Shown: positions 32,236 through 45,130, counted from the stretch's first letter. The stretch is DNA of 64,000 nt from Gnetum montanum (GCA_015680685.1 MNCI01038211.1:451859-515858), one strand, 5' to 3'. Numbers and translations are program-made. The notes: generated by a model not told the origin, from the sequence alone.

Positions 32236-34216
32236 CATTACTCTAACATTGTTTAATTATTTTATCACATAGGTGCTACTTGATGTGCTTATGTTGTCAT
32301 GCAAGAATGAGCTAGGAGAATAAGCAAGCAAATTCAACTAGCCTTAAGACCCAAGTGGCCCCCCTCATGATGTTGTTAAACCAAGTTAACATGAGATACC
32401 CAAATTGTAAGCTTAAAACCATTCTACTATATAGTCATAACACCTTGAAGTAGCTTGATGATCATTGACCTTAAAGCAAGAAACATCATGGAGTGTCCCT
32501 TAGTGAACACTCCCATCTAAATTGCAATGGTGAGGAGAAAGAACTTGAAACCAAGTTCCTCACTAGAACTTCAACCTACTTAAGACATTCTCAAATCCTT
32601 TCAATGAAATGTTAAACTCATCACATGCCCCTAATTACATCTAACACTTACATGTTTGCTTGTAGTATTGTTTACCATTGTTGACAGGTTGGAACAAATG
32701 ACCAATGTTGATAACTTTGAGCATCTACAATGAGTGATCTTGCATGATCTTTATATATATATATATATCTCTTTGTTTGGCACAATGAATGAATTGCAAA
32801 TTTTGTAAATCTGATGCACATTGCATAGATCTCTCTATGTTGCATTGACAATGGTGATCTATGATGGCCTAGTTTGTTGGTTGTCTTGTGTGGTCCTATC
32901 CATTATCTTGTAACAACATGTTTTCTTTGTCTTGTTTTCTTGTTCTCTTGAAGTTATGCTTGCAAGATGAAGCCTAAAGTCATTGCAAGGGTGTAGTTCA
33001 TCATGGCAACAAGTTACCACATGACCTTGATGTGCAAAATTTGGTTAGCTTGTCCTATCGTACAAAGAGTGCTTGTTTCAGCATCATTCCCATTGCCATT
33101 TCTTAAGCCCAATCTTGTAGCCTAAGTGTAACCTCCATTACCTTAAACAATAATGATGACCTATGTTCGAAAAGCATGCATTATTTCCATGTAACATCTC
33201 CTTTGTCATGCTCCACCGTCAAGTCCATTGGATGTAACACATCTCATTCAATGGAAAAACCAAATCAAACCTAGCCTTGGTAATGAAACCTAATAAAGGT
33301 TTTACCTAGCAAAAAAAATGAGGAAGTAAATTGCCAAGAAGCTGAAAGGCTAGTGAATCCAAAAAAGATGAACCAATGGCTCCAAACATGCAAAGGGAGC
33401 AACCTAATGGCCAAACAAGCCTTGAAGCCAACTATTATTTCCTCAAGAACATTACCAAGTAACCAACACTTTGAAGCATGAAGTGCAAAGACCACATCAA
33501 TTAGCCAACATGTCAGTGCCATCACCATGAATATGATGTCCATATTTGGAACTCATTATTAACCCTGTGACCATTTCCTCATGACCAAATATAGCCTTTA
33601 ACCTCTATCACCTTACCATAACCTTATCTCATCATCTCAAGCACTCTTTTGCATGATTTGACACTACAGAATCATGCATGAAGAGGGAACATTAGTGATG
33701 AACCTACAGTGGTGTTTTGTATTCTTTGTCAATGTCTCTTGGGTCAATCCTCCAAACATCAATAAAGAGGGACCAAAGAAACACCACGAATAAAATACAG
33801 GTTGCAACCCTTTGGCATTATAACCTTCACCCCTACACTTGATGCTAGATTTTCATTGTAAAATTGTAAGGATGGAAGCCCATGAGCTACAATCAGATAT
33901 ACTTAAACATTTTGGGGTTGAAAAAATGCCCCATAAGTTGTCATAGCCTCACTTCCCAAGTGAAAAAATTCATACCATGTCTATATTTGGGCTTGGGAAG
34001 GCTAAAAATGCCTTGGGAACTACCAAATTTAGCTTTTTTATGGGTTTTACATGGGCCATAACCTCAACTATGCTAGAACCACCTATAGCCAATGTTGGGG
34101 GAATTAGGTTTTCATTTTCCTAGTAGTTGCTAGCATAGTTCCCAAAACCTTCAACGTGGATATCACAAAAGCTAGCATTGGGGTTGTGGGATTTCTACTT
34201 TTTTACAAAAACCAGC
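32236..34216. other. Non-coding stretch, nothing recognised
   Basis: No protein or RNA gene seen. A short (TA)n run lies at about 32752-32768. Several short frames (for example minus 33271-33543) have no recognisable content. It may be degraded LTR sequence. Confidence 0.5.
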
Positions 34217-34785
34217 TGATGAATCATTAGTTGGCTGGGATATTGCTAATGCTACATCACATCTGTGATATCATTGATGCTATATCACATCTATTTGACA
34301 AAAAAGCCAATTTTTGATTGGCTAAGATATCGAAGCTTTGCTATCTTAGCTTCCATATCAAAGTTGTGATATTGAATATATGATATCAAATCACATGCTA
34401 CATTATCAAATATCTGATATCATCGGATGTGTGCTAGCCTATAAATATAGTGCTTGGACACATAGTTTGGGCATGATTTTTGTCAATAGAGTAGCCAAAC
34501 TCTTGTAGTTTTATTCTGTAGTCATAGATCACAGTCAGTGAGTTCCCATAGTGTTGATCTGAGTCAGTTGTATGGCATCTTAATTGAGTGGCAATGTACC
34601 TAGACATTCCATGAATGGAAATAAGATCAAGGTTGATTCTTATTCATTACAGCACTTTGACTTAAATTAGATTTACTTTTCATGTAATTTACTTTTCATG
34701 TACTTAGTTAATATTTATGTTTCCATGCATATTAATGAATTGGCGGAATGAGCGCAACCAATTTCAAGTGTAAACACATATTTAC
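34217..34785 (+). repeat. Element E 5' LTR, 3' part missing
   Basis: Aligns with the right LTR from TGATGAATCA to about ACACATATTTACTTG, then diverges, losing the LTR end and primer-binding site. It has GATATC-rich U3 and a TATA box, TATAAATA, at 34440-34447. Confidence 0.75.
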
Positions 34786-35165
34786 TTGATGTGCATGCCA
34801 TTATTACCTAATGTGCAGCCACTGCACTAGCACATGCCTCACCAAAGAGAGGGGAGGTTGATGTATCCTACAACTTTTATAACCACCATCTATAGTGCAC
34901 CCCACTAGAGAGAGGAGAGGCTAGCCAATGATTATAGTTGCTACTTGCTACCTGGGGAAAGGAAGGCCTGATCATGATTCGCCTACCACCTCCCAATGTC
35001 TATCAACATCCTAACTGTTGCTGAGAGTGAAAGGATGACTCTTAGCATCATACAAAAGGATTGTTAGAAGTAGCATAATGAGTTTACATGAAACAACATC
35101 AAGGGATAGCTGCATCAAATGACTTTACATGAACAACATTCCTAAATTTAGGAAGGCTATAATTT
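34786..35165. other. Element E leader, no feature
   Basis: Sequence between the truncated LTR and readable gag. It contains two GAGAGAGGAGAGG-type purine runs (about 34846 and 34910). No primer-binding site found. Confidence 0.4.
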
Positions 35166-36480
35166 TGATCCACAACATTACTTACAAGCCTTCCATGATG
35201 CTTGTACCTTGAAAAATATCAAAAAAAAGTGGCAAAGGCTTAAGATCTTTCCTAGGACACTAATAGATGAAGTTAAAAGTTGGTATAGATCATTGGAACC
35301 AAGTTCCATCCACAAGTGGTCCACAATGCTAGAACTTTTCAATGAAAAATACCAAACCTATGCAAGAGTGTCCAACCTAAGAAAACAAATCCAAGGGTGG
35401 AAGTAACAAAATCATGAATCCTTGGATGTGGCATTGGATAGATACTATTTTCTACTAAATAGATGTCCTAACCATGATTTCTCTAAAAAAGATCAACTTT
35501 TCCACATCATAGATGGGCTTTGTAATGAAATGAGGGAGACCCTTAAGATTTATTCCCAAGATTAGTTATATGAACTAAAAGTCCATTAGATACAAAACCT
35601 AATCAAGTGGGTGGAAAAAGAAGAAAGAAAGCTATGTAAACAAGAGAATAAAGAGGAAAATAACTAGGACCTGGCTCTTCAAAAGAAAAGGGTCCATATC
35701 TATGTTAAGAAAAAAGATGCAACACTCAATGAGGTGATTTCACAACAAACCTTGTCAATACAAAAGTATATCAATGAGCTTGAAGCAAAGCTATATAAGA
35801 TGTTGGAATGGATAAATGAGAAAGTTGAAACTTGCATAGAAATCGTAGCGGAGAGAGTAGCACAAAATGAATCAAATGATCACAAAAAAAAGAGGGAAAA
35901 AGGGCCAAGAAATAGGTAGGAACACTTATCGATGAAAACGAAAAATAGCTATAGAAGAAGAGGCTATAGACTCAACCATAGAAGAAGATGATGGATGTGA
36001 CATCTGCCGATATGACTATCCAAAGGGCTATTACCTAATCATGTTACATCTACATGAATATTGGGCTTTTGCATTGAATTCCAAGTTTGTACAAATGTAA
36101 ATGCCTAAGAAATGACCTTACTCATAAGGTAATTGTAGACAATCCTACAACCAATCGTACTATCATAGTGGGAATTCTTACTAGCCTTAACACTATCATC
36201 CAACACAATGGAAAAACCACAATCATGGGGAAGTCCATCATAAAATCAACACTACCCTTATTATCAGTTGAACCCACACAGATATTATGTTCAACAACCT
36301 ATTTTACCAACTAGTTCCACTTCCTCTACCTTGAATCACTACTCCCACTCTCTCAAATATCATCATCACGTAACATCTTATATGAGATCACCACCCCACA
36401 TCTCTTCCCCTCCATCATATCCTCAATATTCTCATACTTCCCTCCACCATGTGTCACCACCAACAACATAGGAAGGTTCA
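35166..36480 (+). pseudogene. Element E gag
   Basis: Homologous to gag of A and B: KSWYRSLEPSSIHKWSTMLE, LFNEKYQTYARVSNLRKQIQ (35290-35400), DRYYFLLNRCPNHDFSKKDQ (about 35437-35500), a charged helix, and a Lys-rich tract (35880-35915). A His/Ser/Pro-rich tail follows (36268-36471) where A and B have Pro/Gln/Tyr-rich sequence. Stops at 35404 and elsewhere. No protease active site is readable after it. Confidence 0.7.
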
Positions 36481-37716
36481 GCACCACAACATTAATGAAA
36501 GAGTGCCACTTATGCTATGAACATACACAGAAATGATAATGCTAGTAAATCTCAACCACAACCTCAAAAATGTCCTTTCTTTAGGGTATTTTCCTCACAT
36601 AAGCACAAAACACATAGACCTACTAGCACATCAAAACTAGCATAAGGCTAATCTGGCGTAACATCCTTCCTCTCCAAAACAATGTCTTTTGATCATACGG
36701 TAAAGCAAACAACCTTCACCACTCCAACACAAGACAAAGATTATAAACCTATCACTGTGGAGAGAGAAAAATCCATGCATCACTAATACTAAAGGGTGTG
36801 GGGGGGGGTTGGGATTTAGATGTATCTACTTCTTCTTCTTAATTTTTTTTAATTCCTAAGTATCCATGTCTAATATCCTTTTCTAATGTATAAGAAAAGT
36901 GTAAGATATCTGTGTCTAAGTCCTCTATTTGGTCCATTTTCTTAAGTCTAGAATTGATAAGTTGATCAATTACATCCATGCATCTTTGAAATAATTTGAT
37001 ATTCTCATTTTCAAGCAACTAGGTATCTTTTGGTTTAGTGGCTACTATGTAGGCTAGTTTTTGTTCACACACTTGTTCCTTAGCTTTGTTGTGGATTGTG
37101 TTAATATTTTAAATTTTCAGCCCACAACTACACCCTTTATTATTAGTGATGCATGGATTTTTCTCTCTCCACAGTGATAGGTTTATCATCTTTGTCTTGT
37201 ATTGGAGTGGTGAAGGTTGTTTGCTTTACCGTATGATCAAAAGACATTGTTTTGGAGAGGAAGGGTGTTACGCCAGATTAGCCTTATGCTAGTTTTGATG
37301 TGCTAGTAGGTCTATGTGTTTTGTGCTTATGTGAGGAAACTACCCTAAAGAAAGGACATTTTTGAGGTTGTGGTTGAGATTTACTAGCATTATCATTTCT
37401 GTGTATGTTCATAGCATAAGTGGCACTCTTTCATTAATGTTGTGGTGCTGAACCTTCCTATGTTGTTGGTGGTGACACATGGTGGAGGGAAGTATGAGAA
37501 TATTGAGGATATGATGGAGGGGAAGAGATGTGGGGTGGTGATCTCATATAAGATGTTACGTGATGATGATATTTGAGAGAGTGGGAGTAGTGATTCAAGG
37601 TAGAGGAAGTGGAACTAGTTGGTAAAATAGGTTGTTGAACATAATATCTGTGTGGGTTCAACTGATAATAAGGGTAGTGTTGATTTTATGATGGACTTCC
37701 CCATGATTGTGGTTTT
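36213..37716. repeat. Large inverted repeat, two 587-bp arms, right arm ending at an N
   Basis: Left arm 36213-36799 and right arm 37130-37716 are reverse complements (paired positions sum to 73929 throughout, so no indels) with only a handful of mismatches. The 330-bp spacer (36800-37129) starts with a G-rich run and has no coding signal. The right arm stops exactly at the N at 37717. This looks like a fold-back or mis-oriented contig piece of gag, though a genuine inverted duplication is possible. Confidence 0.85.
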
Positions 37717-38711
37717 NAGAAGTGGTTATGCAAGGAAATTATGGTAGGAGCTTACTTTGGGGAGGATCCACTTACATAACTTTTGTTGATCATGGCTTTG
37801 AACTAATGTTCACATCTTCCAAAACATCAATGATAGTTTCTCTAAATTTATGCATACTTTTGGAACTACTTCTTATTCCTTTTAATTACTTTTTTACTTT
37901 TTCCTACTCTTCTATTAGAATATCCTTCAAGTTCAATGTTTCTTGGCCATTTTCTAATCAAACCTTTCATTTTAATTGTTTGAAAACTTGTATACTTCCA
38001 AAGTTATACTTATTAGTCATGGGAGCTAGGGATTCCTACTTTGAAATTTTTTTCAACATCCTATTTTGAAACATTGTGGTAACTAATAGTAATTAATCAA
38101 AATAATGTAAACATCTTGATGATTTTAGTTACCTCATAGCCTTGGGCATAGTATGCTGTAATCACCTTGTGCTTAAATGAAAACTAAGGGATTCAAAAAA
38201 TTTTGCTAGGCATGAAAACAAAGCCAACAGGGGGATAACAAAGGATATGCCCATGGACAAATCATTGCACATACAAGATAGCAACTCAAACTACACATGT
38301 TTGCTAGACCAATTGGACAATGAGAAGAAATTTCAGTCCACCCTTCAAGAATGTTCTGCATAACTAGAGAAGCATCAACATAACAATCAAGGTTAAAATT
38401 TTTCCACCACTAGCTGCAACAAGAAGAAGCATCCTCAACAAATTCTTAAAGACCTCTACAAATTTTCTAATCTCCAATATCTATCTAGTATTTTTATGAC
38501 TCTGTCATTTTGTATGCATCCACTCAAATAAAATTTTGTAATGCAACACTCAAAGTTAATTAGTAGTTAGCATTAGTCAATAATCCCATCATTCCCAATT
38601 TTTTGTCAAGAAAGCTCAATCCTATCTTGTTAACTTGAGGATAAGTCTTTACTCAGTCATGGGGGTATGATGAATCATCAATTGGCTGGGATATCACTNA
38701 TCATGGGGGTA
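37717..38711 (+). other. Element E 3' region with N joins
   Basis: After the N at 37717 comes a copy of the conserved block CTTTGGGGAGGATCCA (about 37755-37770) seen in A and B, then T-rich non-coding sequence, then TCATGGGGGTA before the LTR (polypurine-tract position). A 42-bp piece (38657-38698, including the LTR start) is repeated at 38701-38742 across an N at 38699. Confidence 0.65.
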
Positions 38712-39659
38712 TGATGAATCATCAATTGGCTGGGATATCACTAATTTTACATCGCATCTATGATATCGTTGATGCTATATCACATCCATTTGACAAAAAG
38801 GCAATTTTTGATCAGCTAAGATATCAGAGCTCCAATATTAGAGCCGCAATATCACATATCCTATATCAAATCAAATTCTATATTATTAGATATTTGATAT
38901 CATAGGATGTGTGCCGACCTATAAATATAATGCATGGGTGCATGATTTGAGCATAAGTTTTGTCAATAGAGTAGCCAAACTCTTGCAGTTTTATTTCATA
39001 GTCTTAAAGAACAACCTGTGAGCACTCGTAGTGTGAATCTAAGTCAATTGTACAACATCTTATTCGAGTGGCAATGTGCCTAGACACATTTCATGAATGA
39101 AAATAATATTGAGATTGATTCTTATTCATTGTAGTACTTTGACTTAGATTAGATTTACTTTCCATGCAATTTACTTTTCATGTACTTAGTTAATATTTAT
39201 GTTTCCATGCATATCAATGAACTAGCAGAATGAGCATAACTAGTTTTGAGTGTAAACACATATTCACTTGGTAATCCCAATAGCATTATTGCTTAGTTCT
39301 AAAGGGTGTAGTAGTGGATACATGAGTTCAAGATGTGTATGGCAAGTTGGGAACAAACACTCATCACCCGAAGGCTAGTTTAGACTTTACTTTCCATTAT
39401 TAATTAGCTTCAATAATTAATTTCTTTATTACCATTAGGAGTAGCATAAGACCCAAACAACATCAAGAATCATATGCCTCACTTTGGACTAAATCCTATG
39501 TGACAATGCTACCACTAGTCCAAGTGGGAAGACAATGAACTACGATCAAGACATAATGATTTAGATGCACAACTAGTCCCATCCATAGAATTCAATCAGA
39601 TCATGTATGAACACTTGTGATTCATATGGTTGGACATAAGGGTACCTCCCTGCTCATCA
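38712..39659 (+). repeat. Element E 3' LTR
   Basis: TGATGAATCA to CTCATCA, 948 bp. GATATC words cluster in the first 200 bp, and the TATA box TATAAATA is at 38920-38927. Aligns with 34217-34785 and has the same layout as LTRs of A and B. Confidence 0.85.
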
Positions 39660-40561
39660 ACAACATTGGAGTTGTTGGGGTTTTTCTCCAACAAGCTCAA
39701 TGTTACTCCAATTATTCCAGTGTTTCTCCACTAATTCTAGAATTTCTCCAACAATTCTAGTGTTTCTCCACCAATTCTATGATAGTTCCACAACTCTCAA
39801 CATTACTCCACAAAGCTGGTGTTGGTGTGGCTGGGGGCCTAGTTTCTTCCCAATTCTAGTGTTTCTCCAACATTTTATCATGGATGCCATAAGACCAGCA
39901 TAGTTGGGTGGAGCCAACATGGTATGCTAAAAGTCTATTTAATATTTATGGTATCCAACATAGTTTTGATGGTGTTAGGAATATCCAAACTTATCATAAA
40001 TGGAAACTATGCTAGAATCAAAGGCCTGCTACACCTGCAAATTATACCAATTTATTAATAATCATGGTAGAAATTTGTAACACTAAAACGAGTAACCCTA
40101 TGGACTATAAATAAAAATTTTAAACACATTAAATAGGTTTAGGAGATTAGAAAATCTTGGCAACCTTGAGCACTTGCAACCATTGGCATTTCCAAGACTT
40201 CTTAAAAAAATTAATAATTAGCTAAGCATTGAAGACTCTCGGTGCATTGCCCAAAAGAAAAAAAGCCAAGAGAATACCTTATCCCCTTTTGCAACCGATG
40301 ATATAATTACCATAGCCCTTGCTCACCAACATTGTATATCTAAGCTGAAAACCCTCAAGGAGTTTTGGCAATTGAAGTTGGAAAGTCCTTGGATCATGGA
40401 GGTGATTTTAGAACATAACCTATAGGCTCCAATAGGCTTCAAGCTTCATCCAAGCAACTCCTTGTGCATTCAAGTGCACAATTTGTACACGTTTTTAAAC
40501 TCTTTATTTTTAATATTTTTTTATTATAATAAAGCTTGTAGTTCATTTATTATGAATATTT
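39660..40561. other. Non-coding stretch between elements E and G
   Basis: Contains repeated phrases such as TCTAGTGTTTCTCCA and CAATTCTAGTGTTTC (about 39715-39870). No gene recognised. It may be LTR sequence of element G or an older repeat. Confidence 0.45.
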
Positions 40562-40776
40562 ATTACAATTTTATTTTGTGCATTTGTTTTTTAGATTAGA
40601 TCTGCATTATTTTTAAAATTTATTTACCCCTATAACACTTCCTAAGTCCTTGGGTGATTAGTAAGACTGTCTAGGGCATCTTATATTCTCTTTCTTGGAG
40701 ACCGTTGGAATCTAAGATTAGGTTGTTCCACCTAGAATTTTTGATTTTCCAACAACCAAATTTTTCAAGCATTACA
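40562..40776. repeat. Dispersed repeat R1, copy 2
   Basis: Colinear with 11916-12128. Its right edge (TTACA, i.e. TGTAA on the minus strand) adjoins the 3' end of minus-strand element G, so it may be the start of G's 3' LTR. Confidence 0.6.
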
Positions 40777-41818
40777 TCTAGCTAGCCATCCATGTACATC
40801 CACAAGAGTAAATCAATCTAATTTTTAATGTAGAAATTCACAATGAATATAATCTTATTCCTAAGAGTCTACCACTATTCCCACATATTCTTCTCTAAGG
40901 ATGTACTTTGTTAGTATGTAAGAAACTTAACCTTTCAATTTAGAGTGCATCCCATGGTGTGCATGTTAATGATGGAAAAAATTCATCAATATTTACTACT
41001 TATAGGTTTGTAGCTCCCTTGGACCTAAGTGTGAAGGAATTAGTCTCCCTAACATTGAACTTTTTGACTATAGACATATGGAATGTTGGGTAACATTTTG
41101 TAAGATATGCTAGTAGCTAAAATTTGTAGGCCACCAAATTGACTTAAGCAAGGATCTTGAAAGTTCCATTATAATGTCTAAGAAATTTCTAACTAGTATC
41201 ATTCTTTAGCCTCATCTACCCCACATAATCCATCTTTAATAATGCACACTTTTGACTAAAAACTCCAATGGCATCCTCCTATTTTGCGCTTGCTTTTTCA
41301 TATGTTGGATGGACATTTCCAAGTACAATCTAGCAACTTGGATGTACTCCATCCAGAAGTTAAAAAATTCATCCACTGAAGGATTAAATCCTTGATGGAA
41401 GGTTTGCACCAACTAAGGAATGGTTGGTTACCTCTCCAAAGCCAACTCCATTGAAGATAATCTTGTGGCTAAGGATTTCTTAATATTGTAACTAAATTAA
41501 GCTACAAAAAACAAGGACACCTAGTTCATTTGATTAAACTAAATAAAATGTCATAAATATTTTTCAAAAACACTATCAACCTACTCCTTCTACCTATCTA
41601 TCTAAGGATGGTACCCCAAGGAAATTTGTGTCCCCAACATCTAAAATAACTTTCACAAAAAATCCCCCATGAACCTAAGTTCATGATCATAACTTATGCT
41701 TGATGGTAATTCAAAGTAACAAATGTTATTGTCAAAGAACATGGATACTATATCCTTTTTTATGCAAGGAGTAGACCACAAAATGAAGATGATGTACTTT
41801 GATAACTTATCCATAACT
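40777..41818 (-). pseudogene. Element G integrase, C-terminal half and 3' end
   Basis: The minus strand reads VVMDKLSKYIIFI (41775-41818), then SMFFDNNICYFELPSSISYD near 41700, the catalytic-core stretch of a chromovirus-type gypsy integrase. Downstream to 40777 the frame is heavily broken, and a chromodomain cannot be confirmed. The upstream half of the same core is at 52286-52440, on the far side of element B. Confidence 0.7.
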
Positions 41819-41823
41819 ACAAG
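41819..41823. repeat. Target-site duplication ACAAG, left of element B
   Basis: ACAAG directly precedes TGATGAG. The same five bases follow the other end at 52281-52285. Confidence 0.9.
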
Positions 41824-42619
41824 TGATGAGTGGCGAGGTACCCCTACACTCAACCATACAAATACGAGCGTAGCACGCATGATCCGGTTGAACTCCGCAG
41901 ACTAAGTGCCTACACGCCTCATGGAACACTTAAGGTTAATCATTCGTTATCTTCCCATACTTACTTGTAGTTGTCACAGTTGTATGGTTAAGCAAGTTTG
42001 AGGTATGTGATTTTTATAGTTTTTATGTTTTATCTCCTATGCTAATAAGGTGAAGGGTGAAGAAAATAATTAACTAACTTTAACTAACTAACTAAGCATT
42101 AATTAACCTAGTGTCAGCATCTGTTCCCACTTACCGTTCACACCCTAAACTGATGCAACCTTGGTTACCAAACGCTAATCGTTGCTGGGATCACCAAGCG
42201 TAATGCACATGCTCGAAGTGGTCGTACTAAGGCACTTAACTAGGAGAGAAGGGTTGAGAGAGATTTAATGGCTAATAAAGCATTTAAATAATGAATAATA
42301 AATAACAATAAATAAAATCCTAATTAGCCTATTCCATGCACTGCAAGGTTTATCCAAGAAGTTTGTCTTTATTTTCGTACACAAACTTGTGTTTAGGTAC
42401 AATATTTGCTCGAATAAAGATCTGCTCACTCTGGAGTTCCTACTGCAGGCACATGGAAATTAATCTATCTCTAGAGAGGGAAACTTTCTAGAGTTTCACT
42501 ATGGTCTAAGCCTCGGATGAGAAACAAGGGAGAGCCACCTCTTATTTATAGACTTGGCGGTGCACCGCGATATCGTGTGGAATGCAATATCATAGCCCAT
42601 GCGATATTGCGTCCCATCA
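41824..42619 (-). repeat. Element B 3' LTR
   Basis: On the minus strand it starts TGATGGGACG and ends CACTCATCA. It has a TATA box within TCTATAAATAAGAGG and GATATC/GATATTGC words in U3. It is about 34 bp shorter than the partner because of an insertion in the partner's U3. Confidence 0.9.
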
Positions 42620-43788
42620 TATTCCCATGACTAAATGAAAAATCGTCCTTGAGTTCCTTACAAAATATTGGAAAGGTATGGGATTATTAACTGAATGGAA
42701 CTAATGGTGAATGGGATGACATGTGAACGGATCGTCATTACAAGACATGAAAAAACTGGTGTTCATGACAACAGAAGTGAACACCTTATTACATTTGACA
42801 TCAAGCCTTAATTGGCAGCTGAGAGAGAAGAGAGAAGAGAAAAGAAGTTTGTTGCTATCAACACCAAGATTGTGCCTTTTGTTGTCCATCCAAAAGCATA
42901 TCATCGATCTCGTTCCTTGCATAACTACTTCCATACCTAGTCTTCCAAGTGTTTCCTTCAAATCCAATCCATTGTTGCATGATTTCCATCTGCACACACA
43001 ACATAGTCTTATATTAGCAAGGGTGAATGAATTTCAATGCAATCGACACCTTGCCTCAGTGAAAGGTCCATTGGCTGGGTTGTGGTATGGCTAATTGGAA
43101 ATCTAGAGATATATTAATCATGACTACCGAAGGTGTAGGGGTTANCGGTCTAAGCCTCGGATGAGAAACAAGGGAGAGCCACCTCTTATTTATAGACTTG
43201 GCGGTGCACCGCGATATCATGTGGAATGCGATATCATAGCCCATGCGATATTGCGTCCCATCATATTCCCATGACTAAATGAAAAATCGTCCTTGAGTTC
43301 CTTACAAAATATTGGAAAGGTATGGGATTATTAACTGAATGGAACTAATGGTGAATGGGATGACATGTGAACGGATCGTCATTACAAGACATGAAAAAAA
43401 TGGTGTTCATGACAATAGAAGTGAACACCTTATTACATTTGACATCAAGCCTTAATTGGCAGCTGAGAGAGAAGAGAGAAGAGAAAAGAAGTTTGTTGCT
43501 ATCAACACCAAGATTGTGCCTTTTGTTGTCCATCCAAAAGCATATCATCGATCTCGTTCCTTGCATAACTACTTCCATACCGACCATTCCAAGTGTTTCC
43601 TTTAAATCCAATCCATTGTTGCATGATTTCCATCTGCACACACAACATAGTCTTATGTTAGCAAGGGTGAATGAATTTCAATGCAATCGACACCTTGCCT
43701 CAGTGAAAGGTCCATTGGCTGGGTTGTGGTATGGCTAATTGCAAATCTAGAGATATATTAATCATGACTACCGAAGGTGTAGGGGTTA
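42503..43788. repeat. 642-bp direct duplication across an N
   Basis: 42503-43144 and 43147-43788 are direct copies, offset 644, separated by the N at 43145. They differ at a small number of sites (for example GATATCGTG versus GATATCATG). The unit includes the last 117 bp of the 3' LTR and adjoining internal sequence, so a partial extra LTR appears at 43147-43263. Most likely an unmerged contig overlap or a join between related copies. Confidence 0.9.
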
Positions 43789-45130
43789 GGAGAAAATCAA
43801 AAAAATTGGGCCTCGTACCCCCATGACTAATCGCAAACCTCCGGTAGCGAGAGAATGGAAAAAGAAAAGGAATAAAAAAGATGGATAAAAAGAGACAATG
43901 GTAACATCGATAAAGTGGATGTCAAGATGGAAATGAACAAAATAAAATAGATTGCAAAAATGTTAAGGGAAAGAATTTAACTAGTGTACCAAATAAGAAT
44001 GCCAGTGGGTCCTCCCCAAAGCAGGCTCATGTCCTTAATGCCTTGACAAACCCACATTCAAAGAGTCCATAGGCTCTGGGAATGTCCTTTGGAACAAGAG
44101 TTAAAGTTTTAACCACAAGAATTTACCAAAAAGAAAACAATGCATCTACCAAAATATACACTAATGATACAACTGGCAATGAGGTGAAATATGGAGGAAG
44201 AATGATGGAAAGAAGAGAAGAGAATGGAATGGAATCCCAAGAACAAGGTGGTGTATAGCCCCTTGTGGAGTTAATGATTAATGTGACATGGTAAATCTCA
44301 TTCCAACTCCGGCCTCAAAGAAACCACATCTAGTGACTTCGCATTAATGCATTTAGCCAATCCATCTCCTTGAATAACAAGAATGCCTACCCCAAGAGCC
44401 ACCACCATTTCGACAAAACGAAGGAGAGAATTGGAAGTGAGAAGGGCCTTAGTTAGAGGGAACATTTTTATTTAAGTTCCATAACCAATGCTTGTAGCCC
44501 AAATGATTATTTCGTCTAACTGGTGTGCTTTGAATTCTCACTTTTTTTGTTTGTATTTTTTATACTTTATGTGTTTATGCGTGAGAACCACATCATGCAA
44601 AGACTTTGTTATTTTTATTTGCTCAGCTTCCTGATAATTGGGTAACGTTGAAATGGAAAGAAAACTTGAGAAGAAAAAAATTCAAGCACCCAGGAGAATG
44701 GCCAACACAAATGCATCAAGTTCCTTTGAAGTCACTCCCTTTTCAATCCTTGAGTCCTTCCTTAGTTTGAGAAATACCCAGTCACTGGTTCATTAATGTT
44801 CTTATTAGAAAGAGACTGTACATTTCCAAGCCAAGAGAGACCATAGACTTTTGTGGATGAATGGATGAAGTGGACTCATTGCATATCATATCAAAAAAAA
44901 CATACCTTAGTATCAGCATCATAACTTAAAGGTAAAAACCAAACATTAGCAATCAATAGGAAACAGTGAACACTTATTGGATGACAAACTTACAAGATGG
45001 ATAAAACACACACAAACACGCAAAAATTGAAAAATTATAATGATGTTGAAAAACAAAAAAAAGAAAAGTAAAAAAAATTTGAAAAAAAAAATGTGTAAAA
45101 CAAAAACTAAAAAGAACTGAGGGCCCCTAA
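43789..45130 (-). other. Element B 3' region, no env-like gene seen
   Basis: T-rich on the minus strand, with no coherent envelope-like frame. It contains the block conserved with A and E (CCTGCTTTGGGGAGGACCCA on the minus strand, 44005-44026). Confidence 0.6.

Larger units (their letters stand above)
34217..39659 (+). mobile_element. Element E: deleted Athila-like Ty3/gypsy relative of A and B
   Basis: Two LTR-like ends (TGATGAATCA start; CTCATCA end) enclose a gag related to A, then an inverted segment and a short 3' region, with no RT, RNase H or integrase. The 5-bp flanks (CCAGC left, ACAAC right) agree at only three of five positions, so a target duplication is not secure. The internal structure is compromised by N joins at 37717 and 38699. 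It may be a natural deletion derivative or partly an assembly product. Confidence 0.7.

Noticed and set aside
42701-43738. Paired 98- and 123-codon frames seen twice on both strands
   Set aside because: They are products of the 642-bp duplication at the N and lie in the LTR-adjacent non-coding region of element B.
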